A DNA stretch of 64,000 nt, taken from an uncultured bacterium. Lineage in GTDB: Bacteria > Bacteroidota > Bacteroidia > Bacteroidales > Bacteroidaceae. Position numbers and translations under genes: made by a program. Positions 32,068-42,800 of the stretch are shown piece by piece (position 1 is the first letter of the stretch; each line of letters begins with the position of its first letter). The notes beneath the pieces were generated by a model. The model was not told where the DNA came from and did not search any database. It saw only the letters and a program-made list of their open reading frames with translations. The stretch spans positions 62,001-126,000 of the forward strand of contig CAJMQU010000008.1 in the NCBI GenBank assembly GCA_905215555.1. Reading direction: 5' to 3'.

Positions 32068-34220
32068 TGGAGAAAATATCGTATAATATAACTTTTAACT
32101 TGAAAAATAACCCTTCAAGTTCTCTTCGAGAAATAAATAAGCTCTTGACTGATATACAAAGTAATACTCAGAAGATGACTGCTGTAGTTTCAGCTCAAAT
32201 GAATATGATGCAAAATCCTGTTGATGAGATTAGAGCAAAATGGATAGACCTAACGAAGAATACAGGTGCTTATTTTGCTATTTTCTCAGAAAATTCTTCT
32301 GGAGTACTCCTTCTAATTACTATGTATGAGAAATTGAATAAAATAGGTGTTACGACTAAGATTGCGTCTGTAGCTCAAAATGTTTACAATAAAATTGTAG
32401 GCGTTGGAGAAAGAGCTATTTATGTGTATCAGATGCAAGTCTTAACTGCCCGTACAGCAATTTCCACCACTACTGGTGCCACCAAAGCCTTAAATATAGC
32501 TTTAGCAGCTAGTCCTTGGATATTAGGAGCCACTTTAATTGCCGGTGCTGCCGTTGCTATATATAAATTCTGTTCAGGTAGTAATGATGCGGCTAAGGCT
32601 CAAGGACGCTTGAATGACATAATGACTACGATGAATAAAGAAGTGGCTACGGAGCGTCTTGCTTTGGATAATCTCTTTACCCCCTTGAATAAAGCCCGTG
32701 AAGGAACAGAAGAATGGCAGAAAGCAAAAGATGACATTGTTGCTAAGTACGGTGATTATCTTGAGAAAATGGATATTGAAATAACCAATGCAGATACAGC
32801 TCGAATTGCGTATGATAAACTAAGTGAGGCTATTTTGAACACTGCCCGTTCGCGTGCTATGGAAAAAGCGACATCCGGAGCTGGCGAGGTGTATGCAGAG
32901 TCTGAAACAAATGCATTGAAAGATATTCGTAACCACTTAAACAAAGGTATCGGTGAAAGAGCAGGAAAAATAACTGCCGATCAGGCTGAAGAGGCTTTTA
33001 TGCAAATTCGGGATGCTATACGTAGTGGAAGCGATATTCCGAAAGAAGCACAAGAAATACTGGAAAGTGTCAAAACTAGTTATTCCAATCAGTTTGGAAG
33101 CTATATCATTAATCCTTTAGCCGAATATATTTATAAAAGGTTGAACGATGTGCGTAAGGCACAGGATGTTTATAAGAAAGAAATGGCTGATGCGAAAGCT
33201 ATGTTTGGAGGAACTGATAATTTGTTGGGAGTATCATCGGGTGCTGAGGTTCCAATAGGTAATGTGGTTGTAACGAATAATGACAATTATAAGGATGATA
33301 AGAATACACCTTCTATTACTCCTTATATAGAATTGAAACCTGCCGAAGGCAGTTTGGCTGCTTTAGAAGCAAAACTTTCGGAACTTAAAGAGAAACAACA
33401 GAAAGCACCTCTTGAAGAAATCGTTACTTTTTCAGTAGATATTGCCCAATTGCAGTCTGATATAGCTTCAGCCCAATCTATTATAAATAAGACAAATTTT
33501 CAGGCAGCGCATCCGGTGAAGCCGACTGATTTGGATGCAGCTCCTGTTGGAGGAATAGCTACCACCGGTTCTTTAGAACTTGGCGTCAAAGATGGAGGTT
33601 TGAAAGATATGAAACTCGAACCGATGAACTTTGATATTCAGGATCCCTTAACCAGTATGGAGAAATGGAATGAGGCTGTGGGATTGGCAAGGGAAAAGAA
33701 TCAGGAACTGACGGATAATATGGGAGCGGTAGGTAATGCTATGGGAGGTGTGGGTAACTTGATAGGTGGAGCAGCAGGTGAATGGTTACAGTGGGGAGCC
33801 AATGCAGTGCAGGCAATAGGGCAGGCTATCCCGCAAGTTTTGGCATTATTAGGTGTCCAATCTACGCAAGCTACGGCTAACACTGTTGTTGCTGGCACAG
33901 GGGCGGCTGCCAGTGTGTCGAGTATTCCTATTGTAGGACCTATATTGGCTATTGCGGCTGTGGCAAGTGTATTGGGTGCTTTGGCTAATCTGCCTAAGTT
34001 TGCTTATGGTGGCATAGCCTATGGCCCTACTTTAGGTCTTTTCGGTGAATATACGGGTGCGATGAATAATCCGGAAGTGGTGGCACCGCTGAACAGATTG
34101 AGGCAGTTGATACAGCCTGTAGGAAATACGAATGTTGGCGGTACTGTGGAATTTAAGATTGCCGGACGTTATCTGAAAGGAATACTGAACCGCGAAGGAA
34201 ACTTGAATAACAGAAGCTAA
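32067..34220 (+). CDS. phage tail tape measure protein (full length)
   Basis: A 717-residue protein. The start at 32067 (MEKISYNITFNLKNNPSSSL) is chosen to agree with the other two copies rather than an ATG 12 bp upstream. Helical N-terminus; hydrophobic span near 150-165 (ILGATLIAGAAVAIYKF); charged coiled middle; and a Gly/Ala-rich hydrophobic end (about 550-640, IPIVGPILAIAAVASVLGAL) followed by FAYGGIAYGPTLGLFGEYTG and NPEVVAPLNRL, a hallmark of tape-measure C-termini. It sets tail length and probably forms the DNA or effector channel at the host membrane. At about 1.5 angstrom per residue the tail would be near 100 nm (inference). Confidence 0.88.
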   Translation: MEKISYNITFNLKNNPSSSLREINKLLTDIQSNTQKMTAVVSAQMNMMQNPVDEIRAKWIDLTKNTGAYFAIFSENSSGVLLLITMYEKLNKIGVTTKIASVAQNVYNKIVGVGERAIYVYQMQVLTARTAISTTTGATKALNIALAASPWILGATLIAGAAVAIYKFCSGSNDAAKAQGRLNDIMTTMNKEVATERLALDNLFTPLNKAREGTEEWQKAKDDIVAKYGDYLEKMDIEITNADTARIAYDKLSEAILNTARSRAMEKATSGAGEVYAESETNALKDIRNHLNKGIGERAGKITADQAEEAFMQIRDAIRSGSDIPKEAQEILESVKTSYSNQFGSYIINPLAEYIYKRLNDVRKAQDVYKKEMADAKAMFGGTDNLLGVSSGAEVPIGNVVVTNNDNYKDDKNTPSITPYIELKPAEGSLAALEAKLSELKEKQQKAPLEEIVTFSVDIAQLQSDIASAQSIINKTNFQAAHPVKPTDLDAAPVGGIATTGSLELGVKDGGLKDMKLEPMNFDIQDPLTSMEKWNEAVGLAREKNQELTDNMGAVGNAMGGVGNLIGGAAGEWLQWGANAVQAIGQAIPQVLALLGVQSTQATANTVVAGTGAAASVSSIPIVGPILAIAAVASVLGALANLPKFAYGGIAYGPTLGLFGEYTGAMNNPEVVAPLNRLRQLIQPVGNTNVGGTVEFKIAGRYLKGILNREGNLNNRS
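33325..33732 (+). repeat. 408-bp block shared by tape-measure copies 1 and 3 (second copy)
   Basis: Counterpart of 30798-31205. Beyond this block the full-length gene continues with its unique C-terminus. Confidence 0.85.
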
Positions 34221-34230
34221 AAAAGAAGTT

Positions 34231-36432
34231 ATGCAATACTTGAAGTATAAAGGAGAGTTTTTAAGCCGGAATAACACAGTATGCTCTGTAGAGATATACC
34301 GGGAGGCTACTGCTGCCTATGATCTGATAGGGAAATTGCAGTTCCCTTCAGATGAACCTGTCGTCATAGAATGGGCACATTCCGACAAGGAGACAAGCTT
34401 GTGCGGAAGTGTGGCCGACGTTACTATTATAAGTCCGGGAGACCGTACCTACGAAGACTTATATATCATTACTCCCGGAGATATTACCGTGAAAATATAC
34501 CGTAACGGTTCTCTTTATTGGAGCGGGACCCTTGACCCTGAATTTTATGAAGAACCTTATTCTTCGGGAGCTGAATATGAAGTGACACTCACTTTCAGTG
34601 ACTTTGGAATATTGAATCGCATGAAATTCAATATGGAGGGCATGCAGTCCATGCAGTCCATTTTGAATGACGCATTGCAACGGGCGAAACTGGGACATTG
34701 TTCCCCGGTCCGACAATACATATCTACTTGTATGAAAGGGAACGCGACACCCGTCACATTGTCCGACCTGAGTTTGCGGGCGGACAACTTCTATGATGAG
34801 GATGGGGAGGCTCTTTCCATGTACGAAGTTTTGGAAGGCATGTTGCAGCCACTGGGGCTACGGATGGTGCAACAGGCAGGAGAACTGTACGTGTACGATC
34901 TGAACGCCCTATACCAAAAAGTCGGTACGGAACAAGTACGTTGGGAATCGACCGACCAACAGATGGGTACGGACAAAGTGGCAAACAATGTGAAAATCAC
35001 TTTTTCACCCTATAGCGATGCAAGGCTGTTGGCCGGAGACTTGAAGTATGGAGGTGATAAAACCGAAAATACGGGTATTCAGCCCGATGGTTCTAACTGC
35101 TATAAGTATCTTCCAAACTATAAAAAACCGGAGGATTATGACTGGGATTACAGTGATATTTCTTTCTTGATGTATGTGGGCAGCAAGGGTACAGGAACAG
35201 GCAGTTCCTCTTATAAGCGTTATTTTGAAATAGCACCTATACTGGGAGGTTCCAAGAGCACGGGAGTGGCTTGCTTTTTTTACACCGGCTACGGTTCTCT
35301 GTCTTCAGGAGTTCCTAAACCGGTAGGAACACCTCCATCAACCCGTAATGATACTCCTGTAATAAAGACAGAGAAGATATACATACCTGCAATAGGTGCA
35401 GACGAAACGGCGCATACTTTGCTGCGCCTGCAACTTGGCATACTGATAGATGCACGCTATAACCCTTTCAGTGACGCTGATGGGGATAACGAGAAAGGAA
35501 ATTACAATGCTATACTGAACGATGCCGGTTATCTGTATCTTCCATTCCGTGCCGTGATATATGATAATGCTGGCAATGCACTATGTCATTATGTCAATAA
35601 GTACGAAACTGCTAAGACTTATTTGGAGCCGCACATGAAATATACCACTGGAAAATGGGTGGATGGGGCACCGACAGAATGGGGCGAAGCGGTGTTGGCC
35701 TACTATAATACTGACGAACCCGGAGGGACATTACAGTCGTTGGGCTGGAGAACCAATCGGCAGGCGCTGATGCGAAACAAAAAATTTATTATGCGGAGGC
35801 CGTCATGGCTGAAGGTTGACGACGGACAATATATGGCATATCCTCCTGTATCCGGATATTTAGAGATCAGTATACTGACAGGTATGAGAACATGTAGAAC
35901 GTTTCTGTGGAGCTCTCGGGAGGATAGGAATGATATAGTGTTAGAAACGGACATAACCTCCCGCGTGCGTTGGATGCTCTATAAACTCCCGGTACTATCC
36001 GTGGTAAGGACGAATGCCGTATTCGAGGAATATAGCAGTGATGATGTGGAGTATACCGGAGTACTGAACGAGAATGCTAAAGACAACATAAAAATAGATA
36101 CAATCTGCGGTACCATGGAGGAAGTAAATCCTGCGGCGCGGGGAGCTTACCATCAAACTGCCACCGGGCTACAGATAACAGAAATGACCAGAGCCGGACG
36201 CACCACGCAGGTGGAGCACCTGTTGATAGGTACGCTTTACAGTCAATACGCAGAACGAAAAACCGCACTGTCGGGCACAACCCGACTGACGGGGGGAGGA
36301 CTGAAGTCGTGTACTGATGCGAATCAAGAAGATAAGCGTTTTATTGTATTGCAAGACGTACAGGACTTGATAGCTGATGAACGGGAACTGAAAATGGTGG
36401 AATTGCGACCGGATGAATATGAAGAGAAATAA
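34231..36432 (+). CDS. distal tail / baseplate protein
   Basis: A 733-residue protein, 10 bp after the tape measure. The first 130 residues (YLKYKGEFLSRNNTVCSVEI, IIEW-like strands, SGTLDPEFYEEPYSSGAEYE) have the beta-rich character of distal tail proteins that sit at the tube tip. The rest is beta-rich with no recognised enzymatic motif. No signal peptide. Position directly after tape measure is that of Dit/Tal proteins in long-tailed phages. Similar proteins are frequent in Bacteroides prophages; the exact role is inferred. Confidence 0.7.
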   Translation: MQYLKYKGEFLSRNNTVCSVEIYREATAAYDLIGKLQFPSDEPVVIEWAHSDKETSLCGSVADVTIISPGDRTYEDLYIITPGDITVKIYRNGSLYWSGTLDPEFYEEPYSSGAEYEVTLTFSDFGILNRMKFNMEGMQSMQSILNDALQRAKLGHCSPVRQYISTCMKGNATPVTLSDLSLRADNFYDEDGEALSMYEVLEGMLQPLGLRMVQQAGELYVYDLNALYQKVGTEQVRWESTDQQMGTDKVANNVKITFSPYSDARLLAGDLKYGGDKTENTGIQPDGSNCYKYLPNYKKPEDYDWDYSDISFLMYVGSKGTGTGSSSYKRYFEIAPILGGSKSTGVACFFYTGYGSLSSGVPKPVGTPPSTRNDTPVIKTEKIYIPAIGADETAHTLLRLQLGILIDARYNPFSDADGDNEKGNYNAILNDAGYLYLPFRAVIYDNAGNALCHYVNKYETAKTYLEPHMKYTTGKWVDGAPTEWGEAVLAYYNTDEPGGTLQSLGWRTNRQALMRNKKFIMRRPSWLKVDDGQYMAYPPVSGYLEISILTGMRTCRTFLWSSREDRNDIVLETDITSRVRWMLYKLPVLSVVRTNAVFEEYSSDDVEYTGVLNENAKDNIKIDTICGTMEEVNPAARGAYHQTATGLQITEMTRAGRTTQVEHLLIGTLYSQYAERKTALSGTTRLTGGGLKSCTDANQEDKRFIVLQDVQDLIADERELKMVELRPDEYEEK

Positions 36433-36482
36433 AATAGTGTGTTGAAAGACATTGGAGTGGTATTTAATAAAGGAATTATTAT

Positions 36483-39329
36483 ATGAGCAAGAAAACTTAT
36501 ACAGCCGGTACTGTCCTGCGTACTCCCTTGCCACGGAGTAAACGGCTTAGAGAACTCGGAATGGGAGGAGCTTTATCCAATTCATCTACTGTGGTTAGTG
36601 TGACGGGCGGTTCGTCTTCATCCGGTTCAGTAAGTGATGGGCATACGCATGCCAACAAGGCTGACATAGACAAGGTTATCACTGACAATGACCGCTATGT
36701 TTATCTGAGACAACTTGAAGAAACGGAAGACGGGTATGAATATATAGAAAAGAAAGCTAAGGTGGGGTATGCTGATGAAGCGGGGCATTCCGCAAAGGCT
36801 GATGATGCCATCCATGCCGACAAGGCGTATGACATAGATGCTGACAGCCCGGTATATGATAAGTTTTTGAGGAAAGATGTGGCGGATATTGCTGCCAAAA
36901 TCACGACCTTTCTTGAAGGTTTATGTGTAGGTGGTAGCGGGCATGGTATATCTGTCGGTGATTCAAATGTAGTTACAGCTGTCTTCGACGAACTTAGGAA
37001 TGTTTTCGGCATTGTGTCTTCCGGTTTTGTTGCCGGAGATTTGGGAACCGGATTCAGTCTTAGATATAATCCGGAGACGGGAAGATCTTATCTTGAGGTG
37101 GACGAACTCCTCGTGCGGAAACTGGCGTATTTTGTTGAATTGGTCATCAAACGTTTGTCTCACGTCGGTGGGGAAATCATTCTGACTCCGGCATCATTGA
37201 AGTGCGTCAAGGTGGAGGAATACGATACCTATTACCGTTGTTACTTTGAGCAGGATAATGGAGATACATCCATCGTACAGGAATTCAGAGCCTATGACCA
37301 AGCATGTGCGCAAACTTTTAATATCAAGGAAGAAACGTCTCACAATGTGGCTAACCGCTATTACTGGCGTTTGGTGGTTGGCGTAGGTGACAATTACATC
37401 GATCTCTCAAAAGCGGATTGTAAAACAGGTAGCGGAACTCCTGAAGCAGGAGATTCCATCGTACAGCTTGGCAACCGGATGGATGTGAACCGGCAGAATG
37501 CGATAATCCTTTCGACCGTAGGCGAGGACGCTCCTTCTATCAAACAGTATAAAGGGATTGACGGGTATTCTTTGGCAGGCAAAGAAGTTACCATTATTTC
37601 TCCGCTCCTGAATAAATTTATCGGGCAGTTTATCTCCGAAGCGACCGGGAAGAGCTATGATAGCATGTTCATTGAACTTCAGGCAGATCTTGACCTGATA
37701 AAGGAACAGACGGATAAGGAATATACAATATGGTTCTTTGAATATGCTCCGACATTAGACAATATCCCGGCCTCGGATTGGAATACCAACGAATTGAAGA
37801 CGATGCATGAGCAGGACTTGTTCTATAATACCGCATCTGGATTGGCTTATAGATTCGTAAAGTCGGCTGATGCTTGGGAGTGGGCGGATATTACCGACCA
37901 ACAAACGGTTAAGGCTTTGGAGAATGCGGCCAAGGCACAGGATACGGCAGACGGTAAACGGCGTGTGTTTGTGGAACAGCCAATAGATGCGCAAGCGTAT
38001 GACATAGGAGATTTGTGGACCAATGCAACTTATCCGTCCGCTGCTCCCTATACTTATGAGAATGATACCCTTGTGTGCAAGACGGCGAAGGTTGCCGGGG
38101 AGGAGTTCAGTATTGAACACTGGAAACCTGTCGGCAATGCTACGACTGCGTATATAAAGAATCTGGGTGACAGTATCCTTGCGCAAGTAAGTGACAGCCA
38201 TGATGAACTGAACGGGCTTATTACACAAAATCAAGCGTCGACCGATGCGGCTATCCGGGAGGCTGAAATTAAGATAGCTTCGGTAAGCGGTGCGGCGGCT
38301 GATGCTATGGCCAAAGCTTTGGAAGCGTTCAACAATGCCGGAGCGGCTCAGGACAGCGCGGATGAAGCGAATGATGCGGCAAGTAAGAATGCCGCCGCCA
38401 TACAGGTGACGGAAAGAGAGATAACAGCACTGGCCGCCAAGGTCAGTACTGACGCTGACGGGAATATTACCAATATAGACAGATCCGGGCTGGTGACTAC
38501 GGCGGAAATGAATTCGTTGATAAGCGAGAAGTTCAGTTTTGATGCTTCAGGGAATATTACGAATATCAGTACGGCAGGCTTGGTGACGAAGGAAGATTTT
38601 GCCGGTTTGTTCGCTTCCCAGGCAAAGATCGATGGGGTTGTTAAACAAGCTGATATTGAAGTCTTTATAACTAAAGATGAGGCGGATAACCTTATCTCTA
38701 ATGCTACTATTCAGGCAGACCAAATCCGGTTCAATGGTAATATTGTGGCGAATGGAACTTTCGTTGTGGATACTGAGGGCAACCTGACCTTGAATAATAT
38801 CACTGCTAATAATGGGACTTTTAATGGGACAATAACAGCTGTAGACGGAGAGATAGGCGGATTTGCAATAACCGAAACTTCAATTGGTTCTAATATAGCA
38901 GGTGATAATCTTCTTCTTACAAAGGATGGCATTCGTTTTAATGGAACTAAAAAAAGCGCAGGGATTGGAGATACTTTACCACTTTCTTCGGGTGTAACAG
39001 ATCAGGTAGCCGCCGTATTTACTGTTAATTTAGATGAATACGATATTCAGAGTGAATCATTGGCGACAGTTAATATTTCATCACTTGGCGGTTTGGCATC
39101 TTGCGCGCTAAGTATTAACACGGATAGCGAAAAAGGGGTAGCTATCAGCTATAAAGGAAAAATAAATACTCATGGTAGCGAACGGTATGGTTCTGAATAT
39201 GGCGATTACGGCTTAACAAGAGGGCTCTGCTTTCAACATGTTTGGGATGATACGGTTGGTGGCTTCCGGTTAGGAGATTTGTTTTTTGTAGACGGACTAT
39301 TAACCAGAATACAGTGGCGGAGTAAGTAG
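36483..39329 (+). CDS. tail fibre / tip protein
   Basis: A 948-residue protein. The N-terminus has a Ser/Gly-rich flexible part (residues 30-55) with DGHTHANKADIDK. It is followed by beta-rich domains, a coiled-coil section rich in Ala (about 560-670, NAAKAQDTADGKR and AADAMAKALEAFNNAGAAQD), repeated short motifs (DGNITNIDRSGLVTT and SGNITNISTAGLVTK), and a beta-helix-like end (RFNGNIVANGTFVVDTEGNL). This arrangement is typical of trimeric phage tip or side-fibre proteins of Bacteroidales. It is followed by two small genes and the receptor-binding protein. Confidence 0.75.
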   Translation: MSKKTYTAGTVLRTPLPRSKRLRELGMGGALSNSSTVVSVTGGSSSSGSVSDGHTHANKADIDKVITDNDRYVYLRQLEETEDGYEYIEKKAKVGYADEAGHSAKADDAIHADKAYDIDADSPVYDKFLRKDVADIAAKITTFLEGLCVGGSGHGISVGDSNVVTAVFDELRNVFGIVSSGFVAGDLGTGFSLRYNPETGRSYLEVDELLVRKLAYFVELVIKRLSHVGGEIILTPASLKCVKVEEYDTYYRCYFEQDNGDTSIVQEFRAYDQACAQTFNIKEETSHNVANRYYWRLVVGVGDNYIDLSKADCKTGSGTPEAGDSIVQLGNRMDVNRQNAIILSTVGEDAPSIKQYKGIDGYSLAGKEVTIISPLLNKFIGQFISEATGKSYDSMFIELQADLDLIKEQTDKEYTIWFFEYAPTLDNIPASDWNTNELKTMHEQDLFYNTASGLAYRFVKSADAWEWADITDQQTVKALENAAKAQDTADGKRRVFVEQPIDAQAYDIGDLWTNATYPSAAPYTYENDTLVCKTAKVAGEEFSIEHWKPVGNATTAYIKNLGDSILAQVSDSHDELNGLITQNQASTDAAIREAEIKIASVSGAAADAMAKALEAFNNAGAAQDSADEANDAASKNAAAIQVTEREITALAAKVSTDADGNITNIDRSGLVTTAEMNSLISEKFSFDASGNITNISTAGLVTKEDFAGLFASQAKIDGVVKQADIEVFITKDEADNLISNATIQADQIRFNGNIVANGTFVVDTEGNLTLNNITANNGTFNGTITAVDGEIGGFAITETSIGSNIAGDNLLLTKDGIRFNGTKKSAGIGDTLPLSSGVTDQVAAVFTVNLDEYDIQSESLATVNISSLGGLASCALSINTDSEKGVAISYKGKINTHGSERYGSEYGDYGLTRGLCFQHVWDDTVGGFRLGDLFFVDGLLTRIQWRSK

Positions 39330-39359
39330 ATGAAGTAAAAATGATTTTAAAAATGTAAT

Positions 39360-39638
39360 ATGAAAGTAAATTTTAAAAAGTTCGAGGTGCAAACCTCCTT
39401 CGAAGGTGCCAAAAAGACCTTCGACATCGCGCATGAGTTAGGCAATATGATGATGTACAACGGCAGCATCCTGCTCGATATCGGATTTGAAGACCTTGCC
39501 AAAACAATCTATTATTCGGAAGGTGAGGTTGAAGTGCCGGCATGCTATAGTAAAGCCATGATTGAAGTGGTGAAGCAATCTTCTTTCATTGCGGCAATCA
39601 AACGTGAAGTAATTAATCAAATAAGTAATAATCAGTAA
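39360..39638 (+). CDS. small tail-operon protein, unknown
   Basis: A 92-residue soluble protein (MKVNFKKFEVQTSFEGAKKT) with mixed helix and strand, no membrane span and no known motif. It sits 30 bp after the fibre gene and 4 bp before the next small gene in the same operon. The same position in Bacteroidales tail operons is often occupied by uncharacterised proteins. A structural or chaperone role is possible. Confidence 0.65.
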   Translation: MKVNFKKFEVQTSFEGAKKTFDIAHELGNMMMYNGSILLDIGFEDLAKTIYYSEGEVEVPACYSKAMIEVVKQSSFIAAIKREVINQISNNQ

Positions 39639-39642
39639 CAAT

Positions 39643-39855
39643 ATGGGCTATATCAAGTTTGCCATGAGCATCAGGAAAAGCGATGAGGTGGGTAATACTA
39701 CTCGCGTCGTTATCAGTCGCGTCGAGTCGGATATGGCGAATACGGGTATGCTTGAGACAAACCTGGTGATGCATGCTTTGGCAGCGAAAGGCGGTAAGGT
39801 AGAACAGGAGACAAAGGGATTCCCCTATAGTTTTCCATTAATATTTGGAGAGTAG
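39643..39855 (+). CDS. small tail-operon protein, unknown
   Basis: A 70-residue protein (MGYIKFAMSIRKSDEVGNTT), probably one small beta-rich domain. No family recognised. It lies between the 92-residue gene and the receptor-binding protein, with spacing of 4 and 3 bp, so it is co-translated with them. Confidence 0.6.
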   Translation: MGYIKFAMSIRKSDEVGNTTRVVISRVESDMANTGMLETNLVMHALAAKGGKVEQETKGFPYSFPLIFGE

Positions 39856-39858
39856 ATT

Positions 39859-42800
39859 ATGGCACTGGATATAGGAACAAAGGTAGAGAACGAAGGTAAG
39901 AACTCGCAAGGACGCTTATCGGCAGCGGAATTCAATCAACTGATTGAATTGGTTAAGGCATTGGAGAAAAACAATGTTGCCGACCTGCAAAAGAAACTTA
40001 CTATAATCGATGACACGCTGAATGAATTGAAAAATAGCGGCAGTGGCAGCGAGGCTATTGCGGAATTACGCAAACTGATTGATAAAGTGGCGGAAGACGC
40101 TCTCGTCATTGGCACTACCGAAGGAACGGCTTATGACGGTGCCATGGGCGCCACTTTGGAACAATTGGTACGGGAGCTTGCAGGCGGTGCCGGGACTATG
40201 TACAGTGTGTACGTTCGAAACAATATGCCTTCTTTGGGTTTTGCCGCACAATATGGTGAGGAGTGTGTGCTCGACTTTACCTTTGTCTCACAGTATCGGG
40301 ACGACATCAGCGAGCCCTATAAACCGACCGGAGAATTGGGGCTCTGCACGGTTATGGTAAAGAACTCTAAGTTCACCGATTTCACGGTTGTAAAGCGGAT
40401 GGAGATATCGTCTAACGTTTCAGTCAAGCAGGACGTGTCCGAATGGCTGACCAGCGGCAGCAATAATATCAAAGTAAGCGTTGAGGGTGAGAATACCGAC
40501 AAGACTACAGTTCCTGTTACTTATATCGTGCAATTGACGTCGCTTGGCATCAGTGCACCGAACTTCGCCTGGTGGATGGCATTTGCGGGAGACATACCCA
40601 TTCCAATGATTATTAATGGCAACATCAGCAAAACGTTGCATATAGCAGTCACCGGAGATAACTACAATCAGGGTTATACCCAGAATCTTGGCACGGCCGT
40701 GTATCTGGATACTCCTTATATTTATACACTTTTGCATCCCGGAGCCACCGGTGTGTATAATGTCAGCTTCTACCTTTCGAACTCCGACAATACGATTCAG
40801 ACAAAACTGGTGTCTGTGAACATCATGTGTTTTTCTTCGGGTGAGTCTGTGAAGCTGATGTGTGTGAACAACGTGGCCGGCTTGCTTACCAACTGGCAGG
40901 ATAACAAAGTCTTCGAATATTCCATTTGTGACGGTTCGTCTGCACAGACTGACGCTTTGTTTTCTATAACCAAAAACGGAACGGAAATATATAGTTCTGA
41001 GAATGCCACTATTACGACGAGTGCAAAGAATACTTTCACTTATCCGATGGAAGTGGATACGGATGACGATGCGAATTTTGATGTCGTTGTGTCTGTCGCC
41101 AGTGGCAACAACAATCTGATTGAACCGATTACATTTGGCGTGAATAATTCGCTTGGATATTCCGCCACGGCAGGTGCAGTGCTTTATATTAACCCCAAGA
41201 CACGCAGTAACTCACAATCCAACAGCCGCAGCATTGTGAATGAGGCGGATAAGTCGGTGATTCCTGCTATTTGGAATAGTTTTAACTGGGGTAATGATGG
41301 TTGGGTGACTGATGATGAAGGTGTGAAAGCATTGAAAATATTTGCCCGTAGTTCTGTGGTGATAGATTATCGGCCTTTTGCTACCGAGGCAGCCCGCAGA
41401 GGAAAGACTATTGAACTTGATTTCAAGGTAGAGAATGCCTCGGATGCATCGAAGAATATTATTACTATTGCCGAGGGGAACGTCGGATTGAAGGTGTCCG
41501 GGGAGAATGTTTCTTTTTTCTCCCAGTCAGAAAACAAAAGTACAACGCAGGATGTACCTATCGACAACGGGGTACGCATCCGGCTTACAGTGGTTATCAT
41601 GCCCGATGCCTACGGCAATGCGGGATTTAATATCGTTGCCATTTACATTAACGGAAAGAAGAACCGTCAGTATGTCTACAAAAGTAATGACTATTTCAAA
41701 AACAATGGAAAGATAATGCTGGGGAATGATTATGCCAACCTCTATCTGTACGGATTGCGTGTGTATGATTCGGCGTTGCCCTCGGAAGCTGTCCAGAAGA
41801 ACTATATTAACCAGCTCGTAACAACCGATGAAAAGCGAATAGAGAAGCATATCAATCAGGTATTGGATAGTGAAGGGGGGAATGTTGACTTCAATGCCAC
41901 GAAAATGCTGTACAACGTGTTTGTGGTCGACAAGCCTTTCCCTAATTTGAATAACCCTTCTGGAGTGGCGGGTAATCTGGAAGTCTTCTTCAAGGATAAA
42001 CCGGAAAGGAATTTCACGCTCACCAATCTGTTGGTGGAAGGTCAGGGTACTTCATCCAAGAAATATCTGGAGTGGAATATCCGATTTAAAATGAAAGGGC
42101 TGAAAGACGCTGAGGGCAATAAGATAAACTCCATCGCCACGTATGCCGATGGGACAACCGACAAAAATAAAGTACTCATGTTCGACGGTGTGCCGAAGTC
42201 CGGGCGTCTGACGGCTAAGAAGAACTGGGCGAGTTCCATGCAGGATCATAAGTCCGGAAGTGTGGCTGCCTTCAATGATTTATATAAAGAAATAGGGTTG
42301 AGAAACGAGGCAATGGCAGCGGATGGAGAGATACGTGTAGCTGTTTATCAAGAACCATTTATCGGTTTCTCCAAATCCGTGAATGAGGAAGGGCAGGAGA
42401 TATATACTTGTATGGGAGAATTTACGTTCGGCCCGGACAAGGGGGATGATCTTTGCTTTGGTTATGATACGGAAGCTTACCCGGCGCTATTGTCTGTGGA
42501 AGGTTCGGACAATGCTCCGTTGGGGGCTTTGTTCCGTGTTCCATGGAATCGTGGTAAATCATACTGGTTGTATAATGGTGATGAAGAGGCGTTTCAATAC
42601 AACAATACGAATTGTTGGGATTTTGATGCGGGTGAACTGAATGCTGATGAAACGGAACCATTGTCTGCACAAAAATGGATAGATGCTTATAATGCTGTAT
42701 ATGTCTGTAGTAATCGTATCCGTCCGTTCATCGGTACACTTGCCGAACTGAATGCCGCTGTGGCTGAATACCGTAGTACTGGTTATGAGTATTGGATTGC

